Assembly: GCA_964529265.1 (NCBI GenBank)
Contig: CAZGVW010000104.1
Coordinates: forward strand, 1-55,533
Reading direction: 5' to 3'
Source: CAZGVW01 sp964529265
GTDB taxonomy: Bacteria > Planctomycetota > Phycisphaerae > Phycisphaerales > UBA1924
DNA: 55,533 nt
The notes beneath the pieces are model-generated. The model was not told the origin of the DNA. It searched no databases and saw only the letters and a list, made by a program, of their open reading frames with translations. Positions 33,227 through 42,255 of the stretch are shown here, piece after piece; position 1 is the stretch's first letter, and each line of letters begins with the position of its first letter. The position numbers were made by a program, and so were the translations under genes.

Positions 33227-35005
33227 ATGTCGCAAAGACGCTGCCCCCGACGCGCGCACACCCTGGCCGCGGCCGTTGCCCTCGCCGCCGCCGCGGGTTG
33301 CGCCGCTCCATTCGACCGCGAGACCTCCGACGCCCTCCGCCGCTCCATCCTGGAATCGGCCCAGCGCGAGATCGCCCCCGGCGAGCCCTACGCCGAGCCG
33401 AGGCCGACCGAACGCTCCTCCACCTCCCTTAACATCCCCGCCGACCGCCTTGAGGAACTGGATGCGATGGCGGGTCCGAAGTCCTACGTCGGGGTCGCGC
33501 CCGCGCTCGACGAGAACCTTTTCGGAGAGGAGACCACGGAGGTCGCCATCACCCTGCGCGACGCCATCTCCCGCGGCGTGCGCTACAACCTCCGCGTCCA
33601 GGCGGCCCGCGTCACGCCCGCGATCACGGAGGCCCAGGTCGTCGCTGCCGAAGCAGCGTTCGACTGGGTGCTCTTCGCCAGCGCCAACGCCAGCCGCATC
33701 GATCAACCCAGCGCCGTGCCGGTGATCAACAACCTGCCCGTCGGCTCCGCGGTCAACAAGCGCCAGAACTATGCCTTCGAGACCGGGGTCCGCAAGCCGC
33801 TCACCACCGGCGGCACGCTCCAGATCACCACCGGGTTCGGCGTCTCGAACAATCAGAATCCCAACATCCAGCTCTTCCCGGATCCCGCCCGCGCCGCCTC
33901 GCTCGACATCCTCTTCGCCCAGCCGCTGCTGCGCAACTTCGGCTCCGAAACCGCCGAAGCGCAGATCTACCTCGCGCAGAATCTCGAGCGCGACGCCATC
34001 CAGACCCTGCGCCTCGAACTTATCGACACCGTCGCCCAGGTCGAGCGAGCCTACTGGGATCTGCTCGAGGCCCGCGCATTCCTCCTCATCCGACAGCGCC
34101 TGCTCGAGCGCGGCATCGAGACGCGCGACGTGCTGGAAGGCCGCCTCGACTTCGACGTCAAACCCGCCGAGTATTCCGACGCCGTCGCCCGCGTCGAAAC
34201 CCGCCGCGCCGATGTCATCCGCGGCCGCAACGACGTCCGCCAGCGATCCGATGCGCTCAAGACCCTGATCAACGACCCGAACCTTCCCGTCGGCGGCGAA
34301 ATCGTCCTCGCGCCCATCGATCGCCCGCTCGACGCTCCGGTCGAATACAGCCTCGCCGACGCGATCTCCGAGGCCATCGCCTCGCGCCCGGACGTGCAGC
34401 GCGCCGTCCTCCGCATCGACGACGCCTCCATCCGCGAGCGCGTCGCCATCAACCAGAAACTTCCCGTGCTCGATCTCACCGCGCAGGCCACGTTCAACGG
34501 CCTCGGCGACAGCCCCGGCGACGCCTACGAGCAGATCGGCGACGCGTCGTTCGTCAACATGATCCTCGGCCTCATCTTCGAGTGGCCCATCGGCAACCGG
34601 GGGCCGGAAGCCGAGGCCCGTCGCCGCCAACTCGAACGCCTCCAGTCCGTCATCGACTACCGCGCCGTCGTGCAGAACGCCACGCTCGAAGTCGTCATCG
34701 CCCTGCGCAACATCGTCACCAATTATCGCCTCATCGAGCAGACGCGCATCGCCCGCATCGCCTCCGCCGAGAATCTGCGCACCCTCCAGGTCGAGGAAGA
34801 GAACATCCGCGCCCTCACGCCGGATTTCCTCGATCTGAAACTTCGCCGGCAGGAGTCCCTTGCCCTCTCCGAGGCCGAAGAGGTCCGCGCCCTGCGCGAT
34901 TACAACGTCGCCCTCTCCGAACTCACGCGCGCCGTCGGCACAGCGCTCGAACGCAACCGCATCGAGTTCGTCGTCCCCAACCCGGGCGACCTCACCCCTC
35001 CCTGA
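33227..35005 (+). CDS. TolC-family outer membrane efflux lipoprotein
   Basis: A 592-residue TolC-like protein forming outer membrane/periplasmic export tunnels. N-terminal signal with L-A-A-A-A-G-C (Cys25), so probably lipid-anchored. Two outer-membrane-efflux repeats are visible: I-T-L-R-D-A-I-S-R-G-V-R-Y-N-L near residues 106-120 and S-L-A-D-A-I-S-E-A-I-A-S-R-P-D near 375-390, each followed by long amphipathic helices and a barrel strand segment. No membrane fusion protein or inner membrane pump gene is adjacent, so its partner must be elsewhere. The last 14 nt overlap the convergent methyltransferase gene. Confidence 0.9.
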   Translation: MSQRRCPRRAHTLAAAVALAAAAGCAAPFDRETSDALRRSILESAQREIAPGEPYAEPRPTERSSTSLNIPADRLEELDAMAGPKSYVGVAPALDENLFGEETTEVAITLRDAISRGVRYNLRVQAARVTPAITEAQVVAAEAAFDWVLFASANASRIDQPSAVPVINNLPVGSAVNKRQNYAFETGVRKPLTTGGTLQITTGFGVSNNQNPNIQLFPDPARAASLDILFAQPLLRNFGSETAEAQIYLAQNLERDAIQTLRLELIDTVAQVERAYWDLLEARAFLLIRQRLLERGIETRDVLEGRLDFDVKPAEYSDAVARVETRRADVIRGRNDVRQRSDALKTLINDPNLPVGGEIVLAPIDRPLDAPVEYSLADAISEAIASRPDVQRAVLRIDDASIRERVAINQKLPVLDLTAQATFNGLGDSPGDAYEQIGDASFVNMILGLIFEWPIGNRGPEAEARRRQLERLQSVIDYRAVVQNATLEVVIALRNIVTNYRLIEQTRIARIASAENLRTLQVEEENIRALTPDFLDLKLRRQESLALSEAEEVRALRDYNVALSELTRAVGTALERNRIEFVVPNPGDLTPP

Positions 35006-35831
35006 AATCGCCCGAAGCCTCACGCAGCGCATACAGCCCCACAGCGCACGCCGTCGCCACGTTGAGCGAATCCACGCCCGGCGCCATGGCGATCTTCACG
35101 CGCGCATCCGCCGCTTCCATCGCGCCCGCGCTCAGCCCCGGCCCCTCCGCCCCCAGCGCCAGCCCGATCCTCCGCGGCCACGACATTGCCGACGCCACTC
35201 CACAAAGGTCGCGCGCATCGCCCGCAGGCGTCATCGCCAGAATCGCGAACCCCGCCCGCCGCAGCGATTCATACCCCTTCGGCAGACTTCCAACCCCGGC
35301 AAACGGCAGTCGCAGCGCCGCTCCCATCGAAACCCTGATCGACTTGCGATACAGCGGGTCGCAGCACCGCTCCGTAAGCAGGATCAGCCCCGCCCCCAGC
35401 GCCGCGGCATTCCGGAAGATCCCGCCCATGTTGTCATGGTTCGCCAGATCCTCGACGATCACCACCGTCGCCGCCCCCGCGCCCAGCGATCCGATCGCTT
35501 CTTCCGCCCTCAGCGGCGCCCCGCGCTCCCCCACCGCCAGCACGCCGCGGTGCAGGTGAAACCCCACGATCGCCTCGAACAGCGCCACGGGCGCAACGTA
35601 CACCGGGGCGCCCTTCGGCAGCCGCTCCAGCGCATCGTGCAGCCGTTCCAGCCGGTTCTCCGCAACAAACACCGAGACCGGCCGAAACCGCGACCCCTCG
35701 ATCAACCGGCGCACGACCAGTTCACCCTCGGCCATGAACCGCCCGCCCTGCCCCGCGAGATCGCCGTCCTTCACATCCCGATAGTCGGCGACGCGAGGGT
35801 CATCCAGGCTCTCAATCCTCTCGATCCGCAT
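34992..35831 (-). CDS. TrmH/SpoU-family RNA 2'-O-methyltransferase
   Basis: A 279-residue knotted (SPOUT) methyltransferase that uses S-adenosylmethionine to methylate tRNA or rRNA ribose. The N-terminal substrate-binding part (about 1-95; L-V-V-R-R-L-I-E-G) is followed by the three knot motifs: N-H-D-N-M-G-G-I-F-R-N-A-A-A-L-G, L-A-L-G-A-E-G-P-G-L and V-D-S-L-N-V-A-T-A-C-A-V. ATG 35831 is chosen for the match to the family start and the GGAGCGG upstream. Its exact RNA target cannot be told. It overlaps the TolC gene at the 3' end. Confidence 0.9.
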   Translation of the reverse strand: MRIERIESLDDPRVADYRDVKDGDLAGQGGRFMAEGELVVRRLIEGSRFRPVSVFVAENRLERLHDALERLPKGAPVYVAPVALFEAIVGFHLHRGVLAVGERGAPLRAEEAIGSLGAGAATVVIVEDLANHDNMGGIFRNAAALGAGLILLTERCCDPLYRKSIRVSMGAALRLPFAGVGSLPKGYESLRRAGFAILAMTPAGDARDLCGVASAMSWPRRIGLALGAEGPGLSAGAMEAADARVKIAMAPGVDSLNVATACAVGLYALREASGDFREG

Positions 35832-35871
35832 GTCCGCTCCGCCCGGCGCAGACGCGCCGCACCGGCTTTCG

Positions 35872-35877
35872 TACCAT
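35872..35877 (+). promoter_or_regulatory. -10-like box next to lipoprotein start
   Basis: TACCAT ends 8 nt before ATG 35886; there is no ribosome binding site. A -35 box is not clear. Confidence 0.35.
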
Positions 35878-35885
35878 GCCCTCCC

Positions 35886-36608
35886 ATGGGAACGCCACAC
35901 CCCACATTCCGCCGTAGTGCCGCGATTCGCCTCTCCCTCGCGGGCCTCTCCATCGCCATTTCCGCCCTCGCCGCGGGCTGCGGCGAAGAGCCCCCGGAGG
36001 CACGCTACATCGACGAAAACGCCTCCGGTCAGGGGGCAAACGCCCCAGCCTCTCCGTCGGAGGCTCCAACCGCAAGCCCATCAGAGCCCGCGGCTTCGGC
36101 CACCGATCCTGCGCCGGCGCCCCCCGCCGGCCCCACGATCGCCGGCCTCGTCTGGACGGTCCCCGAGGGCTGGCAGCGCCGCGATCCGTCCAGCCCCATG
36201 CGTCAGGCGGAGTTCACCGTGCCTTCCACGGCAGCCGCGGAGGTTGTGGTGTTCTGCTTCGGCCCCGGGCAGGGCGGCACGGTGGACGACAACATCGAGC
36301 GCTGGGCCCGCATGGTGCTCGATGATCAGGGCAAGCCGGTCATTCCCGAAATCGACACACTCGGCGCCCACGGCCTGATCATCACCACTTCCTACGCCCG
36401 CGGCGAATATCAGAGCGGCATGCCCGGCGCCACGCCGACGCCCCTCGCCAACCATGCGCTCCTCGCCGCGGCGGTCGAGGGCGGGCCCGCGGGCGCCGTC
36501 TACATCCGCATGACCGGTCCGGCGGATGTCGTCGCCGAGCATCGGGAGGCGTTCATGGGCATGGTCTCCTCGCTGCGGATTCCCGCGGGAGCGACGGCGC
36601 CACTGTGA
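35886..36608 (+). CDS. Lipoprotein of unknown function
   Basis: A 240-residue lipoprotein. The signal ends A-L-A-A-G-C (Cys32). Residues 33-82 are a Pro/Ala/Ser/Glu linker, then comes a single domain of about 155 residues starting I-A-G-L-V-W-T-V-P-E-G-W, with two Cys-poor beta-rich halves and a final M-V-S-S-L-R-I-P. The VPEGW start and the ending resemble planctomycete proteins of unknown role. Its stop overlaps the GTG of the next gene by 3 nt (GTGA), so the methyltransferase behind it is co-translated. Confidence 0.78.
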   Translation: MGTPHPTFRRSAAIRLSLAGLSIAISALAAGCGEEPPEARYIDENASGQGANAPASPSEAPTASPSEPAASATDPAPAPPAGPTIAGLVWTVPEGWQRRDPSSPMRQAEFTVPSTAAAEVVVFCFGPGQGGTVDDNIERWARMVLDDQGKPVIPEIDTLGAHGLIITTSYARGEYQSGMPGATPTPLANHALLAAAVEGGPAGAVYIRMTGPADVVAEHREAFMGMVSSLRIPAGATAPL

Positions 36609-37468
36609 GCAAGCGCGCCGCGGCGCCGGACCGCTTCGAACTCTACGAGCGCGCGGCGCAATCGCCCGCGATGCAGGCTCGCTTCCTGCGCGCCCTGCAC
36701 GAGGCGCCGCCTGGCGCGCCGCTCATCCTGGGCGAGGATTTCTGCGGCGCCGGCGCGGTGTCCCGCGCGTGGGTGGCGCTCGCGCCAAAGCATCGCGCGG
36801 TGTGCGTGGACCACGATTCCGACCCGCTGCGCCGCCTGCGCGCCTTCAGGCCGCCCCGCGTGGCCATCCGCCGCGCCGATGTCATGGCCGTGAAGGACCC
36901 TGTGGACATTCTCGCGACGCTCAACTTCTCCATCTGCGAATGGAAGACCCGTGGTGAACTCGTCGCGTACCTGCGTCGCGCCCGCGCTCGTCTCCGCCCC
37001 GGAGGCGTCTTCGTCATGGATATCTACGGCGGCGAGCGCGCTTTCGCCCTGGGAACCTCCGAAGTCGAACTCCGCGGCGGCGTGCGCTACGTGTGGGAGC
37101 AGCGCGCCGCCGATCCCGTCACCGGGCGCGTCGTCAACGCCATGCACTTCCGCATCGGCGCCCACCGCGCCCCGCGCTGGCTCCGCGACGCCTTCGTCTA
37201 CGACTGGCGCCTGTGGTCCATCCCCGAACTTCGCGATGCGCTCGCCGAAGCCGGTCTGCCCGACATCGAGATCTACGACCGCCTCGCCGAAGCCATCGAC
37301 GGCGACGGCGCGGCGCTCGTGCGGCCCGTCGCCTCGGGCGAGGACCTCGACGAGGACTACGTGCTGTACCTGGCCGCCAGATCTCCACGCCGCGCGCCGT
37401 CCCGCGCACGACCCCGCGCCGGCGCGGCCAGCCCCTCTCGGCGCTCCCGGCCACAACGTCGGCAATAA
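36605..37468 (+). CDS. SAM-dependent class I methyltransferase
   Basis: A 287-residue cytoplasmic methyltransferase. Motif I is atypical, L-I-L-G-E-D-F-C-G-A-G-A-V (about 41-53), followed by V-C-V-D-H-D (motif II, acidic residue that holds the SAM ribose), R-R-A-D-V-M and L-N-F-S-I-C-E-W. Further on are L-R-P-G-G-V-F-V-M-D-I-Y-G-G and a C-terminal domain with F-V-Y-D-W-R-L-W-S-I-P-E-L. The last 30 residues are an Arg/Pro-rich tail. Start is GTG 36605, in the GTGA overlap with the lipoprotein gene. Substrate unknown. Confidence 0.82.
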   Translation: MSKRAAAPDRFELYERAAQSPAMQARFLRALHEAPPGAPLILGEDFCGAGAVSRAWVALAPKHRAVCVDHDSDPLRRLRAFRPPRVAIRRADVMAVKDPVDILATLNFSICEWKTRGELVAYLRRARARLRPGGVFVMDIYGGERAFALGTSEVELRGGVRYVWEQRAADPVTGRVVNAMHFRIGAHRAPRWLRDAFVYDWRLWSIPELRDALAEAGLPDIEIYDRLAEAIDGDGAALVRPVASGEDLDEDYVLYLAARSPRRAPSRARPRAGAASPSRRSRPQRRQ

Positions 37469-37477
37469 TCACGGCCA

Positions 37478-39541
37478 GTGACCTTTCTCGCGCCCATCGC
37501 AGGGATCATCGCCGCCGCGATCGCGGTTCCGCTGCTTGCGCTCTTCTACTTCCTGAAACTGCGCCGCCAACCCGTGCGCATCAGCTCCACCCTGCTCTGG
37601 GAGCGCGCCGTCCAGGACATCCAGGCCAATGCGCCCTTCCGCTGGCTGCGGCCCTCCCTTCTCCTCCTCATTCAACTGCTCGCGCTCGCCTGCCTCATCG
37701 TCGCGCTGGCGCGCCCAGCGATCTCAGCGGCGGATGAGCCCGTCGCCGGCCGCACCATCATCGTCATCGATCGATCCGCCTCCATGTCCGCCCCCGCCAC
37801 CGCCACCGTTGGGTCCGCCCCGGGCGGCGATGGCGTCCGACTCGACGCCGCGCAGGATGCCGCGCTCGACGTCATCGACCGGCTTTCGTCAGGCGGCGCC
37901 GCAGCCCAGGCCATGGTCATCGCCTTCGCGTCCGATGCGCGCCTGATCGCGCCCTTCACGAACGACCGCGTCGCACTCCGCCGCGCCGTGCGCGGCATCG
38001 AGCCCACCGACCAGCCCGCCGATTTCGAAGCCGCGCTGCGCCTCATCGAGGCCCAGGCCATGCGCGCCCTTGAAGATGACGCCGCGGCGCCGTCGCTTCC
38101 GCGCGTCGTCCTCATCAGCGATGGGTCGCTCCCCCGCCACGCCGGCGTGGCCCGCGCCGGAGTCAGCGGCGCGGAGTTCCGCTTCATCCGCGTCGGCCCC
38201 GAGCCCAATGCCCCCCGCGACAATGTCGGGGTCGTGGCGCTCAGCGCCAAGCGCGATTATGAAGATCCATCCCTCGTCCGCCTCTTCTTCCGCCTTCAGA
38301 GCGTCGCCACCGAGTCTCTCGAAATCCCGCTGCGCATCCTCGTCAACGGCGAGCCCTCCGTCGCCCGAACCCTCACCCTCCCCCCCGCCGCGGCCGACCA
38401 GTCCGGCGCCCTCGTTCCGGGAGAAGCCGCGGAGACCATCGAACTTCGCGCGCCCGGCGCCGGCGTCGCCATCATCTCGATCGCGCGCCCCGACGGCCTC
38501 GCCGCGGACAATGAGGCCGGCGTGGAGATCGATGCCCCGCGCGCCGCGCGCATCGTCGTCGTCGGCCCCACGCTCCGCGAAGCCGGCGCCTCCCTCGCCG
38601 AGACATCGCTGCTCAGGGCCCTCGAAGAAATCACGCTCCGCCCCGTCGCCCGCATCGACGCCGGCGCCTACGAGCGTTTCTCCGCCGCCCGCCAGATCGC
38701 CTCGGACTACGACCTCGTCGTCTTCGATGGCGTCCGTCCCGGCGCCCTGCCTCCAATTCCCTCCATCAGTTTCGGCGCCGCACTCCCCATCCCCGGCCTC
38801 CGCCTCGAGGATCCCGATGACAATCGCGCCTCCGACGCCGTTCGCTTCGTTTCATGGCTGCGCTCCCACCCGATCATGCGCGCCGTCAGCCTCGACGCCG
38901 TCGTCATCAGTCAACCCCTGCGGATGACCCTGCCCGATCCGGAAGCCCGCGACCCCGAGGCGCCGGCGCTCGCCGCCACGCCGCTCGCTTCCGGCCCAGA
39001 TGGGCCGCTCATCGCGCACCTCGAATCGTCCGGCCTCGAGCGAGTGGTCGTCGCTTTCCCCCTCGCGCGCTCCACCTGGCCCCTTCAGCCCTCCTTCATC
39101 ATTTTCCTCGTGAACGCCGTCGAACGCCTGGCGCGCGTCGGCCAGGCGTCCGAATCGCGCGCCCTCACCACACGCGATCCGGTCTCCGTCCGCGCCGCTC
39201 CCGGCGCGCAGACGATCACCGTCACAGGACCGTTGTCCCTCGAAGTTCCTGTCCCCCCCGGCGCCGCGAACGAGCCAGTCGCCTTTGGCCCGCTGCCCCG
39301 CGTCGGCGCCTACCGCCTCCGCGGCGTCGCCGGTGGCGAGCGCACGCTCCCCATCAGCCTCCTCGACCCCGGCGAAAGCGCCATCGCCACCGCGGACCAC
39401 GTGGACGTCGCCGGCAAGACCACCGAGTCCGGCGGCGTCGAGGAATCCGCCCCACGCGAGGTCTGGCGCTGGTTCGTCCTTGCCGCGGCGGCGCTCGCCA
39501 CCCTCGAGTGGCTCCTCTTCGCTTGGCGGACGCGGGTCTGA
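37478..39541 (+). CDS. BatA/VWA-domain membrane protein
   Basis: A 687-residue inner membrane protein. The N-terminus is a BatA-type double membrane segment (residues 1-27 and about 58-80, with F-L-K-L-R-R-Q-P-V-R-I-S-S-T-L-L-W between). A von Willebrand factor A domain follows with the metal-binding D98-R-S100-A-S102 and L-I-S-D-G-S. A long periplasmic part leads to a final helix near 665-683. Such proteins work with MoxR ATPases in the MoxR/Bat system, here encoded 2.7 kb downstream. Start GTG 37478 has no ribosome binding site; AATAAT lies 8 nt upstream. Only 9 nt separate it from the methyltransferase gene. Confidence 0.85.
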   Translation: MTFLAPIAGIIAAAIAVPLLALFYFLKLRRQPVRISSTLLWERAVQDIQANAPFRWLRPSLLLLIQLLALACLIVALARPAISAADEPVAGRTIIVIDRSASMSAPATATVGSAPGGDGVRLDAAQDAALDVIDRLSSGGAAAQAMVIAFASDARLIAPFTNDRVALRRAVRGIEPTDQPADFEAALRLIEAQAMRALEDDAAAPSLPRVVLISDGSLPRHAGVARAGVSGAEFRFIRVGPEPNAPRDNVGVVALSAKRDYEDPSLVRLFFRLQSVATESLEIPLRILVNGEPSVARTLTLPPAAADQSGALVPGEAAETIELRAPGAGVAIISIARPDGLAADNEAGVEIDAPRAARIVVVGPTLREAGASLAETSLLRALEEITLRPVARIDAGAYERFSAARQIASDYDLVVFDGVRPGALPPIPSISFGAALPIPGLRLEDPDDNRASDAVRFVSWLRSHPIMRAVSLDAVVISQPLRMTLPDPEARDPEAPALAATPLASGPDGPLIAHLESSGLERVVVAFPLARSTWPLQPSFIIFLVNAVERLARVGQASESRALTTRDPVSVRAAPGAQTITVTGPLSLEVPVPPGAANEPVAFGPLPRVGAYRLRGVAGGERTLPISLLDPGESAIATADHVDVAGKTTESGGVEESAPREVWRWFVLAAAALATLEWLLFAWRTRV

Positions 39542-39552
39542 TCCTTTATCCT
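39523..39552 (+). promoter_or_regulatory. Promoter of the outer membrane barrel gene, leaderless type
   Basis: TTGGCG (39523-39528), 18-nt spacer, TATCCT (39547-39552), then 8 nt to ATG 39561, with no ribosome binding site. Confidence 0.45.
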
Positions 39553-39560
39553 GCCGCGTC

Positions 39561-40529
39561 ATGGGCACAACATCTGCGTCTCGACTGACGCGCGCCACGC
39601 TCAAAGCATCTGCGCGCTGCGCCTCGGTCCTCGTGGCCGTCTTCGGGCCCGCGGCCGCCCTCGGCCAACCTCTGCCCGGCCTCGCCATCGATATCGATCA
39701 ACTCCGCCAGCAGACCCAGGCGGTCACCGTCGGCTTCAACCTCGCGCAGAGCATCGCCCTTCCCGCTGATCTCGATGGCGGCGGCGAAGCCGGTGTGTGG
39801 CGCACACGCGGCGGCGTGGCGGTCGCCTACCAGTTTGACGAGACCTCGCAGATCATCTTCAACATGAACGGTGAGTACTCGCACTACGATTTCGATGGCG
39901 TCACCACGCTCCTCCCCGGTGATCCCAGCCCGATCGACGATGTCTTCTCAGCCTCCTTCTCGCCAATCTTCGTCAACCGCGTCACGCAGGAGTTTGGCTG
40001 GTTCGTCGGCGGCCTCGTGGAGTTCTCAGGTGAAGCCGATGCCGACTTTGGAGACTCGATCCTGGGCGGCGGCTTCGGCGGCGTCGGCTGGCGGTTCAGC
40101 GATGAGCTCGCCGCGACCATCGGTGTCTCGATCGTGTCGCGCCTCGAGGACGATCCGCAGATTCTTCCCCTCATCGGCCTCTCGTGGAGCCCGGCCGAGA
40201 ATGTCCGCCTCTACACCACCGGTCCCGGGCTCGCGCTGGAAGTTGATGTCACCGAAGAGTGGCTCGTGCGCATGAAGGGCCGCTGGGAGCCTCGGGAGTT
40301 TCGACTCTCCGACGACGCCACCCTGTCGGAGGGCGTCGTTCAGGACGATTCGGTCATCGTCTCCGGCGAACTCGCGTGGCGCCCCCGCCCCGACCTCGAA
40401 CTCGCCCTCGAGGTCGGCAGCGTCGTCTACCAGGAGTTCGAACTCCAGAACAGCAATGGCGACACCGTAAGCACCGACGACACCGATCCCGCCCTCTACC
40501 TCGCCCTCCGCTTCAACTTCCGGTTCTGA
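39561..40529 (+). CDS. Outer membrane beta-barrel protein
   Basis: A 322-residue protein with a signal peptide (residues 1-36, ends A-L-G-Q). The mature part is made of alternating amphipathic strands separated by short turns (G-F-N-L-A-Q-S, V-A-Y-Q-F-D-E-T, F-V-G-G-L-V-E-F, G-V-G-W-R-F) and ends A-L-R-F-N-F-R-F with a terminal Phe, as outer membrane barrels do. It resembles DUF6268-type proteins; the function, possibly a small porin, is unknown. Divided from the VWA gene by 19 nt, it carries its own promoter. Confidence 0.8.
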   Translation: MGTTSASRLTRATLKASARCASVLVAVFGPAAALGQPLPGLAIDIDQLRQQTQAVTVGFNLAQSIALPADLDGGGEAGVWRTRGGVAVAYQFDETSQIIFNMNGEYSHYDFDGVTTLLPGDPSPIDDVFSASFSPIFVNRVTQEFGWFVGGLVEFSGEADADFGDSILGGGFGGVGWRFSDELAATIGVSIVSRLEDDPQILPLIGLSWSPAENVRLYTTGPGLALEVDVTEEWLVRMKGRWEPREFRLSDDATLSEGVVQDDSVIVSGELAWRPRPDLELALEVGSVVYQEFELQNSNGDTVSTDDTDPALYLALRFNFRF

Positions 40530-40665
40530 GCGCCCTCGCTTCTTGACGCACTCCTGACCGTGCAGGCCCCGCCGCCCCGGCCCGCTCCGATCTACCATCA
40601 CCCCGCCGAAGCCTCCGCGGTTGCCGAACCCCGCGGGATGCATTCGCGCGCGAGGAGCATGAGCG

Positions 40666-42177
40666 ATGAACCCGCATCCCCACGGCGCAGCGCCCGACCC
40701 CGCGCTCCCCCGTCGCGATTTTCTCAAGGCCGGCGGCGCCACGATTGCCGCGGGCGCGCTGGCCGGCGGCGCCATCGCCGCATCCACCGGCGCTCACCGA
40801 TCAGCCGCCACAGCCGCTTCTCCGCCACGCGCGGCCGAGCCCCCCACCGTCGAGCCCAAACCCCCGCCCGCCGCGGCCAATCGCACCGCGCGCCCCGCCG
40901 CCATGAACCTCATCTTCATGGCCGTTGACGGCATGAGCCTCGGAACCCTCGCCCTTGCCGACCTCGCCTGCCGCAAGCGCCACAACCGCCCCACCCACTG
41001 GACCAGCCTCCTGCGCCGCGGCGATGCGCGCGCGGCCCTCGTCGAGACCGCCCCCGCCGAAGGCCACGTGCCCGATTCCGCGGCTTCTGCCTCCGCATGG
41101 GGCATCGGCGAGCGCGTGCACAATCAGGCCGTGTGCTTCACCCCCGACGGCCGCGCGCCGACGCCCCTCTTCCTCGAAGCCAGGCAACGCGGCAAAGCCG
41201 TCGGCTTCGTCACGACCACCCGACTGACCGACGCAACCCCTGCCTGCCTCTTCGCCAACGCGCCCAAACGATCGATGGAGGATGACATCGTCATCCAGAT
41301 GATGGATCGCGGCGCCGACGTCATGCTCGGCGGCGGCGGAGCGAAGTTCCCGAACGATGTCATCACGCGCCGCGCCGGCGTGACGCTTCTTCCAAATCGG
41401 CGCGCCCTGCTCGACCGCGCCTCCGCGCCCCTGGACAATCAGCCGCTGCTCGGCCTCTTCGCCGCCGATGTCATGCGCCACGACATCGATCGCGAAGACG
41501 ACCAGCCCTCGCTCGCTGAAATGACCGCCGCGGCCCTTCGCGCCCTCGAATCCCGTCCGAACGGCTTCGTCCTCTGCGTCGAAGCCGCCCGCGTCGATCA
41601 CGCCGCCCACGCCAACGACGCCGTCGGACTCGTCACCGATTTCTGCGCCTTCGACCAAGCCGTCGAAATCGCGCTCGATTTCGCCGATCGCCGCGGCGAT
41701 ACGCTCATCATCCTCACCACCGACCACGGCAACGCCAACCCCGGCCTCGCCACAGCGGGCGAAGCCGGCGTGCGCCAGTTCGAGAGCCTCATCGAATCCG
41801 AGCACACGCTCGAATGGGCGCTCGAGCGCCTCGCCCGCATGCCGCGCTCGGAGCGCACCGGGCCCGCGCTCGCCTCCCTCGTGCGCGAGGGGCTCGGCGT
41901 CACCCTCTCGAACGACGAAATCGACATCATTGACAAGCACCTGACCGGCCACCGCGTCGATCCCTACCTCCGCGCCAATCAGAAATCCTCCCCCATCGGC
42001 TCCGTCATCGCCAACCACCTCGGCGTCGCCTTCACCGGCCCCGACCACACGACCGACCACGTGCTCGCCACCGCCGTCGGCCCCGGTTCGGGCGCGCTTG
42101 CCCCCTTCATCGGCATCGAGGAACTGCACTTCCTCGCCGCGGCCGCTCTCGATATCCCCGCTGCACGCCGCCGCTGA
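40666..42177 (+). CDS. Tat-exported alkaline phosphatase (PhoA family)
   Basis: A 503-residue metal phosphomonoesterase. The twin-arginine signal is at residues 16-20 (R-R-D-F-L-K). After a Pro/Ala linker the enzyme begins with V-D-G-M-S (D88, metal ligand). The nucleophile is S138 in D-S-A-A-S-A-S-A-W-G. Later ligands are in D-H-A-A-H, T-D-H-G-N and D-H-T-T-D-H. These match the PhoA family. The protein should be folded and loaded with zinc in the cytoplasm before export, then supply phosphate outside. ATG 40666 has GAGGAG upstream. Between the barrel protein and MoxR genes. Confidence 0.92.
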   Translation: MNPHPHGAAPDPALPRRDFLKAGGATIAAGALAGGAIAASTGAHRSAATAASPPRAAEPPTVEPKPPPAAANRTARPAAMNLIFMAVDGMSLGTLALADLACRKRHNRPTHWTSLLRRGDARAALVETAPAEGHVPDSAASASAWGIGERVHNQAVCFTPDGRAPTPLFLEARQRGKAVGFVTTTRLTDATPACLFANAPKRSMEDDIVIQMMDRGADVMLGGGGAKFPNDVITRRAGVTLLPNRRALLDRASAPLDNQPLLGLFAADVMRHDIDREDDQPSLAEMTAAALRALESRPNGFVLCVEAARVDHAAHANDAVGLVTDFCAFDQAVEIALDFADRRGDTLIILTTDHGNANPGLATAGEAGVRQFESLIESEHTLEWALERLARMPRSERTGPALASLVREGLGVTLSNDEIDIIDKHLTGHRVDPYLRANQKSSPIGSVIANHLGVAFTGPDHTTDHVLATAVGPGSGALAPFIGIEELHFLAAAALDIPAARRR

Positions 42178-42200
42178 CCCGCCCGGGGATTCGCGCGAAC

Positions 42201-42228
42201 TTGTGCGGACGCCCCGCCCGCCTATCCT
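42201..42228 (+). promoter_or_regulatory. Promoter of the MoxR gene
   Basis: TTGTGC (42201-42206), 16-nt spacer, TATCCT (42223-42228). The leader to ATG 42256 is about 22 nt, with GAGGCGCC as a possible ribosome binding site. Confidence 0.45.
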
Positions 42229-42255
42229 GCCCCCACGACCGCGAGGCGCCCCCAC

